Notes: generated by a model not told the origin, from the letters alone. A stretch of 17,449 nucleotides of DNA from Palsa-883 sp035696165 (GCA_035696165.1 DASRQX010000301.1:1-17449), one strand, 5' to 3'; positions 1 through 8,031 are shown, counted from the first letter of the stretch. Translations and numbers: made by a program.

Positions 1-282
1 CTGCTGTTCGCCTCGGTCAATGAGGCCTGCAAGATCCTGGAAGAAAGCATCGCCTACCGCGCCAGCGACATCGACGTGATGTGGCTGCACGGCTTCGGCT
101 TTCCGCGCTACCGGGGCGGCCTGATGTTCTGGGCCGACGGCGTCGGCGTGCGCGACGTCTACAACCAGATCGCCGCCTGGCATCAGCAATTTGGAGAGCG
201 CTGGGCGCCAAGCGCGCTGCTGCGCCAACTGGCCGAAACCGGCACACCCTTCCGTGAGGCCAAGCCCGGACGCCCGCATTGA
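1..282 (+). CDS. 3-hydroxyacyl-CoA dehydrogenase, FadB/FadJ-type, C-terminal fragment
   Basis: The window opens inside this gene; 93 codons and the TGA stop are visible, in frame from base 1. The residues resemble the second (C-terminal) 3-hydroxyacyl-CoA dehydrogenase domain of multifunctional beta-oxidation proteins. A helix containing NEACKILEE is followed by a DIDVMWLHGFGFPRYRGG segment, a conserved signature of that domain, and by the MFWAD turn and a helical tail ending in GRPH. Such proteins oxidise 3-hydroxyacyl-CoA to 3-ketoacyl-CoA with NAD and usually carry an enoyl-CoA hydratase domain at the N-terminus, which would lie outside the window. It is 89 bases upstream of livH on the same strand, so it may be in the same transcription unit. 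The family is clear; whether the hydratase half is present cannot be seen. Confidence 0.88.
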   Translation: MLFASVNEACKILEESIAYRASDIDVMWLHGFGFPRYRGGLMFWADGVGVRDVYNQIAAWHQQFGERWAPSALLRQLAETGTPFREAKPGRPH

Positions 283-291
283 CGCTGGTCA

Positions 292-315
292 AGCCGCCTG
301 CCTATCCTCGCGGCT
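292..315 (+). terminator. Possible weak hairpin between the dehydrogenase and livH
   Basis: AGCCGC at 292-297 pairs perfectly with GCGGCT at 310-315 around a 12-base loop, 10 bases after the stop of the upstream gene. No T-run follows, so it is not a canonical intrinsic terminator. It could be an mRNA-processing or attenuation hairpin, or chance in GC-rich DNA. Confidence 0.25.
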
Positions 316-353
316 AAGTCTTAAAGCACGTCGCCTGCATCGATCGGGCGCTC

Positions 354-362
354 AGGGAGGAG
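354..362 (+). promoter_or_regulatory. Strong ribosome binding site selecting a TTG start for livH
   Basis: AGGGAGGAG lies 9 bases before the TTG at 372-374. There is no ATG or GTG at a better distance, and the LivH hydrophobic N-terminus begins almost at once after this codon. This makes TTG the most likely start. Confidence 0.7.
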
Positions 363-371
363 TCGTCCACG

Positions 372-1253
372 TTGGTTGACGCAGTGCGCCTGCTGCAACT
401 TGTCATTAATGGAGCCGCGGCGGGCTGTATCTACGGCCTGATCGCCCTCGGATTCGTCCTGATCTACAAGGCGACCGAGATGATCAACTTCGCCCAGGGC
501 GACATCATGATGCTGGGCGGGTTCTTCGCCTTCGCCCTCATCGCCCATTTCGGCTTGAATTACTGGGTCGGCGCGCTGCTGGCGATCGCCCTGACCGCAG
601 CCTTCGGCTTCGCGCTCGATGCGCTGATATTGCGACGCGTCATCGGTCAGCCGCAATTCGCCGTGGTGATGCTGACACTTGGCCTCGGCTTCATCTTTCG
701 TGCGGTGGCCGGCATCACCTGGGGCTACGATTCAGTCGGCTTCGAAACACCGTTCACCAACCGAACCGTCAAGCTGGACGGCCTGGTGCTGGGCGCGGAC
801 AATCTGTCGATCATCGTCGGCACAGTGCTACTCTGCGCTGTGCTGTATATGTTTTTCAGCCGTACGCGGCTGGGCGTCGCAATGCAGGCCTCGTCGCAAA
901 ATCAGCTTGCCGCCTACTACATGGGAATCCCGGTCCGCACCGTGTTCTCCCTGATCTGGGCAATCAGTTCCGGCGTCGCGGCCGTGGCGGCAATCCTGCT
1001 GGCGCCGGTGTCGATGATCGACGTGAACATGGGCTTCCTTGGGATCAAGGCGTTCGCGGCCGCCGTGCTGGGCGGTTTCGGATCGATCCCGGGGGCACTG
1101 GTCGGCGGCGTGATCGTCGGCATAAGCGAACAAATGTCGGGCTATTATTTGCCGGCGGGATTCCAGGAAGTGACGGCGAACGTCGTGCTGCTGGGCACCC
1201 TGGTGCTGCGCCCGCAGGGCCTGTTTTCCGACGCCTTGCGCAAGCGGGTATAG
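372..1253 (+). CDS. livH: Branched-chain amino acid-type ABC transporter permease LivH
   Basis: A 293-residue integral inner-membrane permease, the usual length for LivH. Together with LivM it forms the channel of a high-affinity ABC importer. The N-terminal helix with NGAAAGCIYGLIALGFVLIYKAT is the characteristic LivH opening, followed by the conserved NFAQGDIMMLGGF segment at about residues 38-50. Near the C-terminus, GIKAFAAAVLGGFGSIPGALVGG is the cytoplasmic coupling loop that contacts the ATPases. About eight hydrophobic segments can be picked out. The start is TTG with a strong Shine-Dalgarno. It is followed by livM after only 4 bases. The substrate cannot be deduced from the permease alone; the neighbouring beta-oxidation and acyl-CoA ligase genes suggest an organic acid or hydrophobic compound. 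Confidence 0.93.
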   Translation: MVDAVRLLQLVINGAAAGCIYGLIALGFVLIYKATEMINFAQGDIMMLGGFFAFALIAHFGLNYWVGALLAIALTAAFGFALDALILRRVIGQPQFAVVMLTLGLGFIFRAVAGITWGYDSVGFETPFTNRTVKLDGLVLGADNLSIIVGTVLLCAVLYMFFSRTRLGVAMQASSQNQLAAYYMGIPVRTVFSLIWAISSGVAAVAAILLAPVSMIDVNMGFLGIKAFAAAVLGGFGSIPGALVGGVIVGISEQMSGYYLPAGFQEVTANVVLLGTLVLRPQGLFSDALRKRV

Positions 1254-1257
1254 CACC

Positions 1258-2334
1258 ATGCGCACTCTGTTTCGCACCAGCTACCAACACGATATACGGC
1301 TGTGGCGTCATGGCGGCGATGTATTCTGGTACGGCCTGCTCGGCGTCGTGCTGCTGCTGATCCCCGCGACACTTGGTGAGTTCTACGTCGGCGAGTTGGG
1401 CGGTGTGTTCATCTTCGCGATCGCCGGCGTCGGGCTGATGCTGCTGACCGGCTACACCGGCCTGGTCAATCTCGGCCACGCCGCCTTCCTGGGTATCGGC
1501 GCCTACACCAATGCCATCCTGCTGCATGCCGGCGTGCCCTTCGTCGTTACGCTGCCGGCGGCCGGAGTGGTGGCGGCACTGGCCGGCGTGGCAATCGGCA
1601 TCCCGACCTTGCGCATGAGCGGCCTGTACCTCGCCATCGCAACGCTCGCCTTCGGCGCCATCGTCGGCACCGTCTTGCAGAAATGGGATTCCGTCACCGG
1701 CGGTTTCGACGGCTTCGCCGTGCCGACACCCACGATCTTCGGGTGGCCCGTCGAGGGCGCAACCGGCGTCTACTATCTGTCACTCGCGGTGCTGGTGTTC
1801 GTGCTGTGGGTCGGTGCCAACGTGCTGCGGTCGCCGATCGGCCGCGCCATGGTGGCGATTCGCGACAGCGAAATCTCCGCGCAGAGCATGGGCATCAACC
1901 TGGCGCTGTACAAGACCGTCGCCTTCGCGATCAGCGCCGGCATGACTGGTCTGGCCGGTGCGCTGTTCGCGCATTACGTGCGCTTCCTGGCGCCCGATTC
2001 ATTCGACATTCTGCTGTCGATCCAGTTTGTCACGATCGTCTTCGTCGGCGGCCTGGGTTCGTTGCATGGCGCGATCTTCGGCGCGCTGTTCGTGCGACTG
2101 CTGCCGCAGGCAATCGCCATGGTGCGCGACGACCTGCCGTTCGGCATCGGCCGCATGCCAGGGCTGGAACCATCGCTGTTCGGCCTGATACTGGTCCTGT
2201 GCATCCTGTTCGAACCCGCCGGAATCTACGGCCGCTGGATCAAGACCAAGCGCTGGTTCCAGGAGTATCCGCTGCATCGCCGCGCCGCAAAGCGCCGGCA
2301 GAAAACCTACGCGCGATCGGAACGGCTGCGATGA
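1258..2334 (+). CDS. livM: Branched-chain amino acid-type ABC transporter permease LivM
   Basis: A 358-residue second membrane subunit of the importer. The motif GYTGLVNLGHAAFLGIGAY at about residues 63-81 is the hallmark of LivM, and the GMTGLAGALFAHY and FVGGLGSLHGAIFGA segments match the distal conserved helices and coupling loop. The ATG is 4 bases after the livH stop. No good Shine-Dalgarno is evident, suggesting translational coupling. After the last membrane helix there is a positively charged tail of about 40 residues (IYGRWIKTKRWFQEYPLHRR onward). From memory, this tail belongs to the LivM subclass found near acyl-CoA metabolism genes, not to classical leucine transporters. The stop overlaps the livG start in an ATGA. 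Confidence 0.92.
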   Translation: MRTLFRTSYQHDIRLWRHGGDVFWYGLLGVVLLLIPATLGEFYVGELGGVFIFAIAGVGLMLLTGYTGLVNLGHAAFLGIGAYTNAILLHAGVPFVVTLPAAGVVAALAGVAIGIPTLRMSGLYLAIATLAFGAIVGTVLQKWDSVTGGFDGFAVPTPTIFGWPVEGATGVYYLSLAVLVFVLWVGANVLRSPIGRAMVAIRDSEISAQSMGINLALYKTVAFAISAGMTGLAGALFAHYVRFLAPDSFDILLSIQFVTIVFVGGLGSLHGAIFGALFVRLLPQAIAMVRDDLPFGIGRMPGLEPSLFGLILVLCILFEPAGIYGRWIKTKRWFQEYPLHRRAAKRRQKTYARSERLR

Positions 2335-3095
2335 GCCTGTTCCACGCGCAGGACATCTCCATCCGTTTCGGCGGCATCCGCGCGGTGGACGCTGTCAGCT
2401 TCGAGGTCGAGCCGGGCGAGGTGTTTTCCATCATCGGCCCGAACGGTGCCGGCAAGACCACGATCTTCAACCTGATCAGCCGCATCTACAATCCGACCTC
2501 CGGCCGGCTGGTGTTCAACGAGCAGGACATTACGACCACACCCGCCCATCGCATCGCCAGCCTGGGCATCGCCCGCACCTTCCAGAACATCGAACTGTTT
2601 GCCAACGCCACCTTGTTGCAGAACCTGTTGATCGGCCGGCACTGCCATACGCAAGCCAGCTTCCTGGCGCAGCTTGGCTTCCTGCCGTCCGTCCGGCGGG
2701 AAGAAATCACCCATCGCGAGAAGGCCGAAGATGTCATCGCCTTCCTGGGCCTGGAACGTTATCGGGACACATTGATCGCCAACCTGCCCTACGGCGTGCG
2801 CAAGGTCGTGGAGCTAGGCCGCGCCCTGTGCACCGAGCCGAAATTGCTCCTGTTGGACGAACCCTCCTCCGGCCTGAACCTGGAGGAGACAGAGGTGATG
2901 GGCTTCTGGATCGAGGACATCAAGAAAGACCTCGGCATCACCGTCATCATGGTCGAGCACGACATGAACCTGGTGCGCCAGGTGTCGGATCGGGTGATGG
3001 CGCTGAACTACGGGCGCATGATGGCACTGGGCACACCGGCGGAAGTGCAGAGCCACCCCGAGGTGATACGCGCCTATATCGGGGGCGAGGCATGA
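2331..3095 (+). CDS. livG: ABC transporter ATP-binding protein LivG
   Basis: A 254-residue cytoplasmic ATPase of the Liv importer. Walker A is GPNGAGKTT at residues 36-44. ARTFQNIELF is the LivG-type Q-loop region, LPYGVRKVVELGRAL is the degenerate LivG signature in place of LSGGQ, and LLLLDEPSSGL is Walker B. The H-loop is in MVEHDMNLV. The C-terminus ends in the usual RAYIGGEA. The chosen ATG overlaps the livM stop (ATGA), giving a normal family length; the frame stays open further upstream, but only as antisense-like noise inside livM. Its own stop overlaps livF in another ATGA. Confidence 0.95.
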   Translation: MSLFHAQDISIRFGGIRAVDAVSFEVEPGEVFSIIGPNGAGKTTIFNLISRIYNPTSGRLVFNEQDITTTPAHRIASLGIARTFQNIELFANATLLQNLLIGRHCHTQASFLAQLGFLPSVRREEITHREKAEDVIAFLGLERYRDTLIANLPYGVRKVVELGRALCTEPKLLLLDEPSSGLNLEETEVMGFWIEDIKKDLGITVIMVEHDMNLVRQVSDRVMALNYGRMMALGTPAEVQSHPEVIRAYIGGEA

Positions 3096-3871
3096 GCGGC
3101 GTTGCGGCCCTGCTGCGGGTAGACGCAATTGAAACGTATTATGGGCCGATCCGCGCCATCGGTGGCGTCAGCCTGGATGTCGCCGCTGGCCAGATCGTTA
3201 CTGTGCTGGGCGCCAACGGCGCCGGCAAAACCACGGTACTTCGCACGATCAGCGGCGTGATGGACCCGGAACGAGGCCGCGTATTGTTCGATGGGCGCGA
3301 GATCCAGGGGATGGCGCCCGATCGCGTGATGCGCCTGGGCATGTGCCACGTGCCCGAGGGGCGTGAGGTCTTTCCGTTCCTGACCGTGCACGAAAACCTG
3401 ATGATGGGCGCTTACACACGGCATGATCGCGACGCCGTGGCGCGTGATCTGGAACTGTGCTTCGGCTACTTTCCGCAGTTGAAGGAGCGCGCACACCAGC
3501 GTGCCGGCCTGCTGTCGGGCGGTGAGCAGCAGATGCTGTCGATCAGCCGCGCGCTGATGGGCCAGCCCAAGCTGCTGCTGCTGGACGAACCGTCGCTCGG
3601 CCTATCACCGATCCTGGTACTGCAGATCTTCGAGATCATTCGCCGCATCAACGCCGAACATGGCGTGGCCATTCTGTTAGTAGAGCAAAATGCCCACATC
3701 GCGCTGAAGATCGCCGACTACGGCTACATCCTGGAGGTCGGCCGGGTGGCGATGGCCGACCACTGCGCCAGCCTGATGCGGCTGGACGCGATCAAGGAAT
3801 TCTATCTCGGCCAAAAGGCAGCAGGCGTGCGCGGCCAGCGGCGCTACAAAAGGCAGACGCTGTGGCACTGA
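3092..3871 (+). CDS. livF: ABC transporter ATP-binding protein LivF
   Basis: A 259-residue second ATPase subunit. It has Walker A GANGAGKTT from residue 40, the CHVPEGREVFPFLTV block typical of LivF, the signature LSGGEQQMLSISRAL, Walker B LLLLDEPSLGL, and the H-loop in ILLVEQNAH. The conserved end would normally be near KEFYLG, but the protein continues for about 19 residues to a basic and aromatic tail, RRYKRQTLWH. I recall similar arginine-rich, tryptophan-containing tails in LivF homologues linked to acyl-CoA ligases. The start overlaps the livG stop by four bases, and the end overlaps the next gene by 10 bases, so the set is co-translated. Confidence 0.94.
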   Translation: MSGVAALLRVDAIETYYGPIRAIGGVSLDVAAGQIVTVLGANGAGKTTVLRTISGVMDPERGRVLFDGREIQGMAPDRVMRLGMCHVPEGREVFPFLTVHENLMMGAYTRHDRDAVARDLELCFGYFPQLKERAHQRAGLLSGGEQQMLSISRALMGQPKLLLLDEPSLGLSPILVLQIFEIIRRINAEHGVAILLVEQNAHIALKIADYGYILEVGRVAMADHCASLMRLDAIKEFYLGQKAAGVRGQRRYKRQTLWH

Positions 3872-5043
3872 CCGGCGACACGAGCACGTCTTTGCCGGCG
3901 TTGGTCGTCCAGCGTGCCGCCGCGCACGGGCCGGAAGTGATCCTGCGCAAGAAGCGGCGCGGCATCTGGATGGCGGTCACCTGGGCGGAACTGGCATTGC
4001 GCGTCCGCGAAGTCGGCATGGCGCTGGTGGCCAGCGATCTGGCAAGCGGCGATGTCGTGGGGATCCTATCCAACACCAGGCCGGAAGCAGTCTGCGCGGA
4101 CCTCGGCACGCTGTCGGTAGGGTGTGTCGGCGCCTGCCTGGTGCCGCAGGACACCGCGGACCAGGTCGCGCGGATGCTGCGCGACTCCAGCTGTCGGTTG
4201 TTATTCGTCGAGAACGAAGAACAACTCGACAAGGCGCTGACGGCCCGCGAAACCTGCCCGGCGCTGCAACGGATCGTAGTCTTCGACATGAAGGGCCTGC
4301 GCGAACTGGACGACCCTATGTGCGAGAGCCTGGCTGGCTTTCTCGCGCGGGGCGTCGCGCGCGACCGAGCCGATCCCGCGGGGTGGGACACGGTGCTGCG
4401 TAGGGTCGCGCCGGATCGTACCGCGGCGCTACTCCTGCCGGTGGCCGCCGGCGGGATGGTGGAAACGCTCAGCCACCGCGACGTGATGACCGTGGTCGAA
4501 GATGCCGCTACGCGACTGGGCCAGCACCCGGGCGACGAGCGCGTCGCCTTCCAGCCAATGAGCGGGATGATGGAGCGCGTGCTGGGCCTGTATGTGGCCT
4601 TGTTCACACGCACCATCAGCAATTATCTCGAAAGCAACGAAACGCTGATTGAAAACCTGCAAGAGGTGCAGCCCAGCGTACTTGCTGCTTCTCCAGTAGT
4701 GTGGGAGCGTTTCCGAAACCGCATCATTGCCGAAGTAGGTGGCGCCAGTTGGCTGCAGAAGACGCTGTTCCAGTGGGCGGTCCGCACCTGCGAAGCATCC
4801 CAGGGTACCGGCGTGATGGCTGCGATCGCGCGCAAATTGGTGCTAAACAGCGTGCGTCGCGAGATGGGTCTGGCCCGGCTGCGCCTCGCCTGCATCGGCA
4901 CGGCGTCGCCGCCGCCGGAGACCACGCGCTGGTATCTTGCGCTAGGGATCGCCATGACGCGACTTGACGGAGATTGCGCGCGTGGCGCCGCCAATGGTGA
5001 GAAGTTGCGAGCTCTGATCGAGGAGTTTACCTGCGCCGCCTGA
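3862..5043 (+). CDS. Degenerate, C-terminally shortened long-chain acyl-CoA synthetase homologue
   Basis: The 393-residue product resembles the N-terminal part of FadD15-like AMP-forming long-chain acyl-CoA synthetases, which are normally over 600 residues. Recognisable parts are the opening LPALVVQRAAAHGPEVILRK, the GDVVGILSNTRPE block, SHRDVM after the P-loop position, and IENLQEVQPSVLAASPVVWE. The phosphate-binding loop expected as TSGTTGxPKG is replaced by PVAAGGMVE at residues 193-201 (bases 4438-4464) with no lysine. The YGLTE adenylation motif is replaced by TRLDGD near residues 366-371, and the C-terminal domain with its catalytic lysine is absent. The start is GTG, overlapping livF by 10 bases. 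The frame is clean, with no internal stop. I infer that it cannot adenylate substrates; it may be a decaying gene or have acquired a non-enzymatic role. Confidence 0.75.
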   Translation: MALTGDTSTSLPALVVQRAAAHGPEVILRKKRRGIWMAVTWAELALRVREVGMALVASDLASGDVVGILSNTRPEAVCADLGTLSVGCVGACLVPQDTADQVARMLRDSSCRLLFVENEEQLDKALTARETCPALQRIVVFDMKGLRELDDPMCESLAGFLARGVARDRADPAGWDTVLRRVAPDRTAALLLPVAAGGMVETLSHRDVMTVVEDAATRLGQHPGDERVAFQPMSGMMERVLGLYVALFTRTISNYLESNETLIENLQEVQPSVLAASPVVWERFRNRIIAEVGGASWLQKTLFQWAVRTCEASQGTGVMAAIARKLVLNSVRREMGLARLRLACIGTASPPPETTRWYLALGIAMTRLDGDCARGAANGEKLRALIEEFTCAA

Positions 5044-5066
5044 CCGCCGTAGGCGACGCAGCGCGC

Positions 5067-5083
5067 GACGGCCGCCAGCCGTC
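5067..5083 (+). other. Intercistronic GC hairpin before the binding-protein gene
   Basis: GACGGC (5067-5072) and GCCGTC (5078-5083) form a perfect 6-bp stem with a CGCCA loop, in the 72-base gap between the ligase remnant and the periplasmic binding-protein gene. No T-run follows. Such hairpins often set different mRNA levels for the abundant binding protein; that role here is inference. Confidence 0.4.
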
Positions 5084-5115
5084 AACAACGCGGCGGACGT
5101 GCTGGGGAGGATGAC

Positions 5116-6282
5116 ATGCGACGGTGGTATCTAATTGTGGCCGCGTTGGCCGTGCTCGGCATCCCCGCGAAGGCGGCGGATGTTCGCGGTGTCACAGACA
5201 AGGAAATTCTGATTGGCACCTACACCGACCTGTCTGGCGTGACCGCCATGTGGGGGGTCAATAATTCCAATGCCTGGCGGATGGCGTTCGATGAAGCGAA
5301 CGAGGCGGGCGGCATCAACGGTCGCAAGATCAAGTACATCGTCGAGGACAACCAGTACCAGGTGCCGCGCTCCGTGCAGGCAATGAACAAGCTGATCAAC
5401 CGCGACGGCATCTTCATTGCGGTGGCGAATGGCGGCACGCCGATGAACAACGCAACGATGCCGGATCAGCTTGCCAAGGGCGTGCCGAACGTTTTCCCGT
5501 TGACCTCGGCGCGGTCGATGTACGAGCCGCTGAACCACCTGAAATTCGGTCTGGCGGCGTCGTATTACGACCAGATGCGCGCCGGGGTGAAATACTTCGT
5601 CGAGGTGAAGCACAAGACTGCCATCTGCGGCATGTCGCAGGATTCTGATTTCGGCCGCGATGTGATGGACGGAGCCCGCGACCAGCTTAAATCGATGAAC
5701 ATGACGCTGGCCGCGGAAACGCTGCACAAGCCGACCGATACCGATTTCAGTGCATCGGTGGCGCGCTTGCGGGACGCCAAATGCGATCTGATCCTGCTGG
5801 GCACCATCGTCCGTGACACGATTCAGATCATCTCCGCGGTGAACAAGGTTGGCTGGAAGGTGGACCTGCTTGGCCAGGCCGCGAGCTACGATGAGGCGGT
5901 GGCGGAAATGCCGGGCGGCGGCAGCGAGGGCTTCTATTCGATGGCACCGGTCCTGTACGCGACACCCGATGATCCACGCCCGGCGGTGCAGGCCTTCGCC
6001 AAGAAGTACAAGAATCTCTATGGCAAGGATCCGAACTTCGCCGCGCAGTTAGGTTATACAGCTGCGTCGCTGACGATCCAGGCGCTGAAAAATGCCGGCC
6101 GGGACCTGACGGCGGACAGCTTCGTGACCGGCATGGAGAGTATCAAGGACTGGCAAGACAAATTCGGCGCACCACCGATGACCTTCAGTGCGACAAAGCA
6201 CCAGGGATCGAATGAATCGTTCCTCTGCGAAGTGCGCGGCGGCCATTGGCATTCCGAACTGGAAGGGCCGCTGAGCTATTGA
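5116..6282 (+). CDS. Periplasmic substrate-binding protein of the Liv-type ABC importer
   Basis: A 388-residue type I periplasmic binding protein (Peripla_BP_6, LivK-like), delivering the ligand to LivHM. The first 20 residues form a Sec signal peptide: RR, then a hydrophobic core, then AKA with likely cleavage before A21. The mature start GVTDKEILIGTYTDLSG and the DEANEAGGINGRKIKYIVED stretch are typical of the family. NGGTPMNNATMPDQLAKGVP lies in the hinge and ligand region, and TDTDFSASVARLRDAKCDLI precedes the second lobe. A GGGGAGGA Shine-Dalgarno at 5104-5111 sits 4 bases before the ATG. It is last in the transporter cluster and ends 51 bases from a convergent gene. It resembles homologues annotated for branched-chain amino acids but known to bind diverse carboxylates and aromatics; the ligand is not predictable. 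Confidence 0.92.
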   Translation: MRRWYLIVAALAVLGIPAKAADVRGVTDKEILIGTYTDLSGVTAMWGVNNSNAWRMAFDEANEAGGINGRKIKYIVEDNQYQVPRSVQAMNKLINRDGIFIAVANGGTPMNNATMPDQLAKGVPNVFPLTSARSMYEPLNHLKFGLAASYYDQMRAGVKYFVEVKHKTAICGMSQDSDFGRDVMDGARDQLKSMNMTLAAETLHKPTDTDFSASVARLRDAKCDLILLGTIVRDTIQIISAVNKVGWKVDLLGQAASYDEAVAEMPGGGSEGFYSMAPVLYATPDDPRPAVQAFAKKYKNLYGKDPNFAAQLGYTAASLTIQALKNAGRDLTADSFVTGMESIKDWQDKFGAPPMTFSATKHQGSNESFLCEVRGGHWHSELEGPLSY

Positions 6283-6333
6283 TGGTGCTGGCTCGGGGGG
6301 GCTGCGTCGGACCGGCAGTCTCCTTGGCCGCTG

Positions 6334-7728
6334 TCACAGCGTTTCGAGCTCCAACGGGAACAGCCCGTCGGGGTCTTGCACGCGCATCAAGTGATAGACG
6401 TTGAAACGATAAGCCGGGCCAAGGGACACTTCAGGCGGCGTGAACGGGAAGGCCAGGTTGCCGGCGGTGGACAATCGTCCCGGATAGCCGTGATGCAGGA
6501 GATATTGCTTGGTGGTGCGCACGACCTCAGCCGCGCGCTCGCGCGTCGGCGCGATGCATTCGCCCATGATGAAGGCTTCGCCCGGCGTCGGTTCACCGTC
6601 CGGCACCACACCGCGAACGCCGTTCACGCCGTAGACGCGAAAGCGTAACGTGTAGTCCTGTGGCTGGTCCTCGCACACCAGTTCGCGTACGACTTCAGCG
6701 ACCACCGGCAGGATCTCGGCATGCCGCGCGATGAACCGCGGATCGGCCGCGCCCGCCAGCAGCACCGCGCGTTCACCGATGCAGGCAGCGCCTTCCAGCT
6801 TGATCGTCGGCTCCGCGCTCGGCACCCACCGCGCGCCGGCGACGCGCGTGCGGCGATCATCCAGCGCCGTGTAGTGCGCGTCACGCAGATCGACCCGGCC
6901 TTCGGGCTCAGTCACGCTGAACGGATCCGCCTGCTCATACAGGCTATGCGCCGCGACCGAGGTCGGGGTCGCGCGCCGCGCGGGGTTCATGCTTTCCAGT
7001 TCGAAACCTTCGTGATCCAACGTCGCCAGGATCGTATCGCGCCCACCCGGCACGCAACAAAGTGAGGCGCACTCGATGATCTTCGCCATGTGCCCACAGA
7101 TGCCCGGCGGAAAGTCCAGCATCGTCGGCAGGGATGCGAAGATCGCGGTATCGCACGCCCGGCCGGCGATGATCACGTCCACGTCTTCCGCCAGCGCCCG
7201 CCGAAACGGTCCCATGCCCATCTGCCCGACAATGTGCGCCGCATCGTCGATGTCCTGTTCGGTCAACGCGGCCATGCCGTCCATGCCGGTCATGCGCCCC
7301 TCGCGCACCGCCTGCTTCAGCAGCGCGCGCGGCATGTCGGCGCGGATCACCGCCATGCGGAAATGCAGACCTTCTGTCCGCGCGATGTCGCGAATCATTG
7401 CCAGTGTGCCGTCAAGATGCGGTGCCGCGCCGGCGGAACCGGCGGAGCCGATCACCAGCGGCACGTCAACCTGCCGAGCACCCAGCAGCACCTTTCGCAG
7501 ATCGCGCCTTGTTGCCACCGGTGAAGTGGCCATCTCACCCTTGCCGAGATAGGTCGGACCGATATCGATCGATCCCATATCGCACCCAATCAGATCGGGA
7601 TGACGCGCAAGGCCGGCATTGAACGCCGGCGTCGGGATGCCGTAACCGAGTTGGCCCGAAGCCCCAAGAAAGCGCATCACCCGCTTGGCGCGGCGAACAT
7701 CGTCCAGAATGCGATGTGACGCGGTCAT
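6334..7728 (-). CDS. AtuA family protein (acyclic terpene utilization type, DUF1446)
   Basis: A 464-residue protein of the AtuA/DUF1446 family (PF07287). The founding member is in the Pseudomonas atu cluster for citronellol and geraniol breakdown, but its reaction is not established. Supporting features are GASGQLGYG near residues 22-30, DMGSIDIGPTYLG at 50-62, GSAG at 94-97, AGRACDTAIFA at 188-198, and a late segment with GECIAPTRERA. The length is right for the core AtuA domain without a fused DUF4387. The start ATG overlaps the end of the DUF4387 gene in ATGA, and the two proteins are often adjacent or fused in other genomes, implying that they act together. It is the last gene of the minus-strand operon. 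The family assignment is firm; the biochemical role is unknown. Confidence 0.9.
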   Translation of the reverse strand: MTASHRILDDVRRAKRVMRFLGASGQLGYGIPTPAFNAGLARHPDLIGCDMGSIDIGPTYLGKGEMATSPVATRRDLRKVLLGARQVDVPLVIGSAGSAGAAPHLDGTLAMIRDIARTEGLHFRMAVIRADMPRALLKQAVREGRMTGMDGMAALTEQDIDDAAHIVGQMGMGPFRRALAEDVDVIIAGRACDTAIFASLPTMLDFPPGICGHMAKIIECASLCCVPGGRDTILATLDHEGFELESMNPARRATPTSVAAHSLYEQADPFSVTEPEGRVDLRDAHYTALDDRRTRVAGARWVPSAEPTIKLEGAACIGERAVLLAGAADPRFIARHAEILPVVAEVVRELVCEDQPQDYTLRFRVYGVNGVRGVVPDGEPTPGEAFIMGECIAPTRERAAEVVRTTKQYLLHHGYPGRLSTAGNLAFPFTPPEVSLGPAYRFNVYHLMRVQDPDGLFPLELETL

Positions 7729-8024
7729 ATCTCGATCCCCAGCAGCGGTGCGTGCTGCTGCGCGCCGTAGACATCGCGATCGCCCGGATCGCCGGCCGTG
7801 TCGCGCGGCAGCGTGATTTTAATTGCGCGACCGAGCGGATAAGGAATCACCGTCACGTCCTCGGACGGGATGCGATAAAGCAGACCGATCGCCTCGCGGC
7901 TCAGCGCCGGCGATTGCACCACACGCTGATAGTCGGTGTCGGAGGCGAACATTATGTCCAACGTCAACCGGCGCGGTCCGGCATTCTTGCTGCGAATCAC
8001 CTGGGCGATGTCTGACAGACGCAT
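7725..8024 (-). CDS. DUF4387 domain-containing protein
   Basis: A 99-residue small protein matching DUF4387 (PF14330) over its whole length. It begins MRLSDIAQVIRSKNAGPRRL, continues with LTLDIMFAS, and ends with the typical VYGAQQHAPLLGIEI. There are no transmembrane segments or signal peptide, so it should be cytoplasmic. The family has no proven activity but is found next to or fused to the C-terminus of AtuA-type proteins. Here the stop overlaps the AtuA start by four bases, and the start is 7 bases after the amidohydrolase stop. A partner-subunit role for the AtuA protein is inference. Confidence 0.88.
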   Translation of the reverse strand: MRLSDIAQVIRSKNAGPRRLTLDIMFASDTDYQRVVQSPALSREAIGLLYRIPSEDVTVIPYPLGRAIKITLPRDTAGDPGDRDVYGAQQHAPLLGIEI

Positions 8025-8031
8025 GACACCC

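Noticed and set aside
1683..3095. An extended 470-residue LivG reading frame
   Set aside because: The added N-terminal part overlaps livM out of frame and is arginine-rich noise. The ATGA start at 2331 gives the normal family length.
6283..6333. A bidirectional terminator between the convergent binding-protein and AtuA genes
   Set aside because: Only a 4-bp CTGC/GCAG stem at 6302-6318 and a G-run were found, with no T-run on either strand; not convincing.
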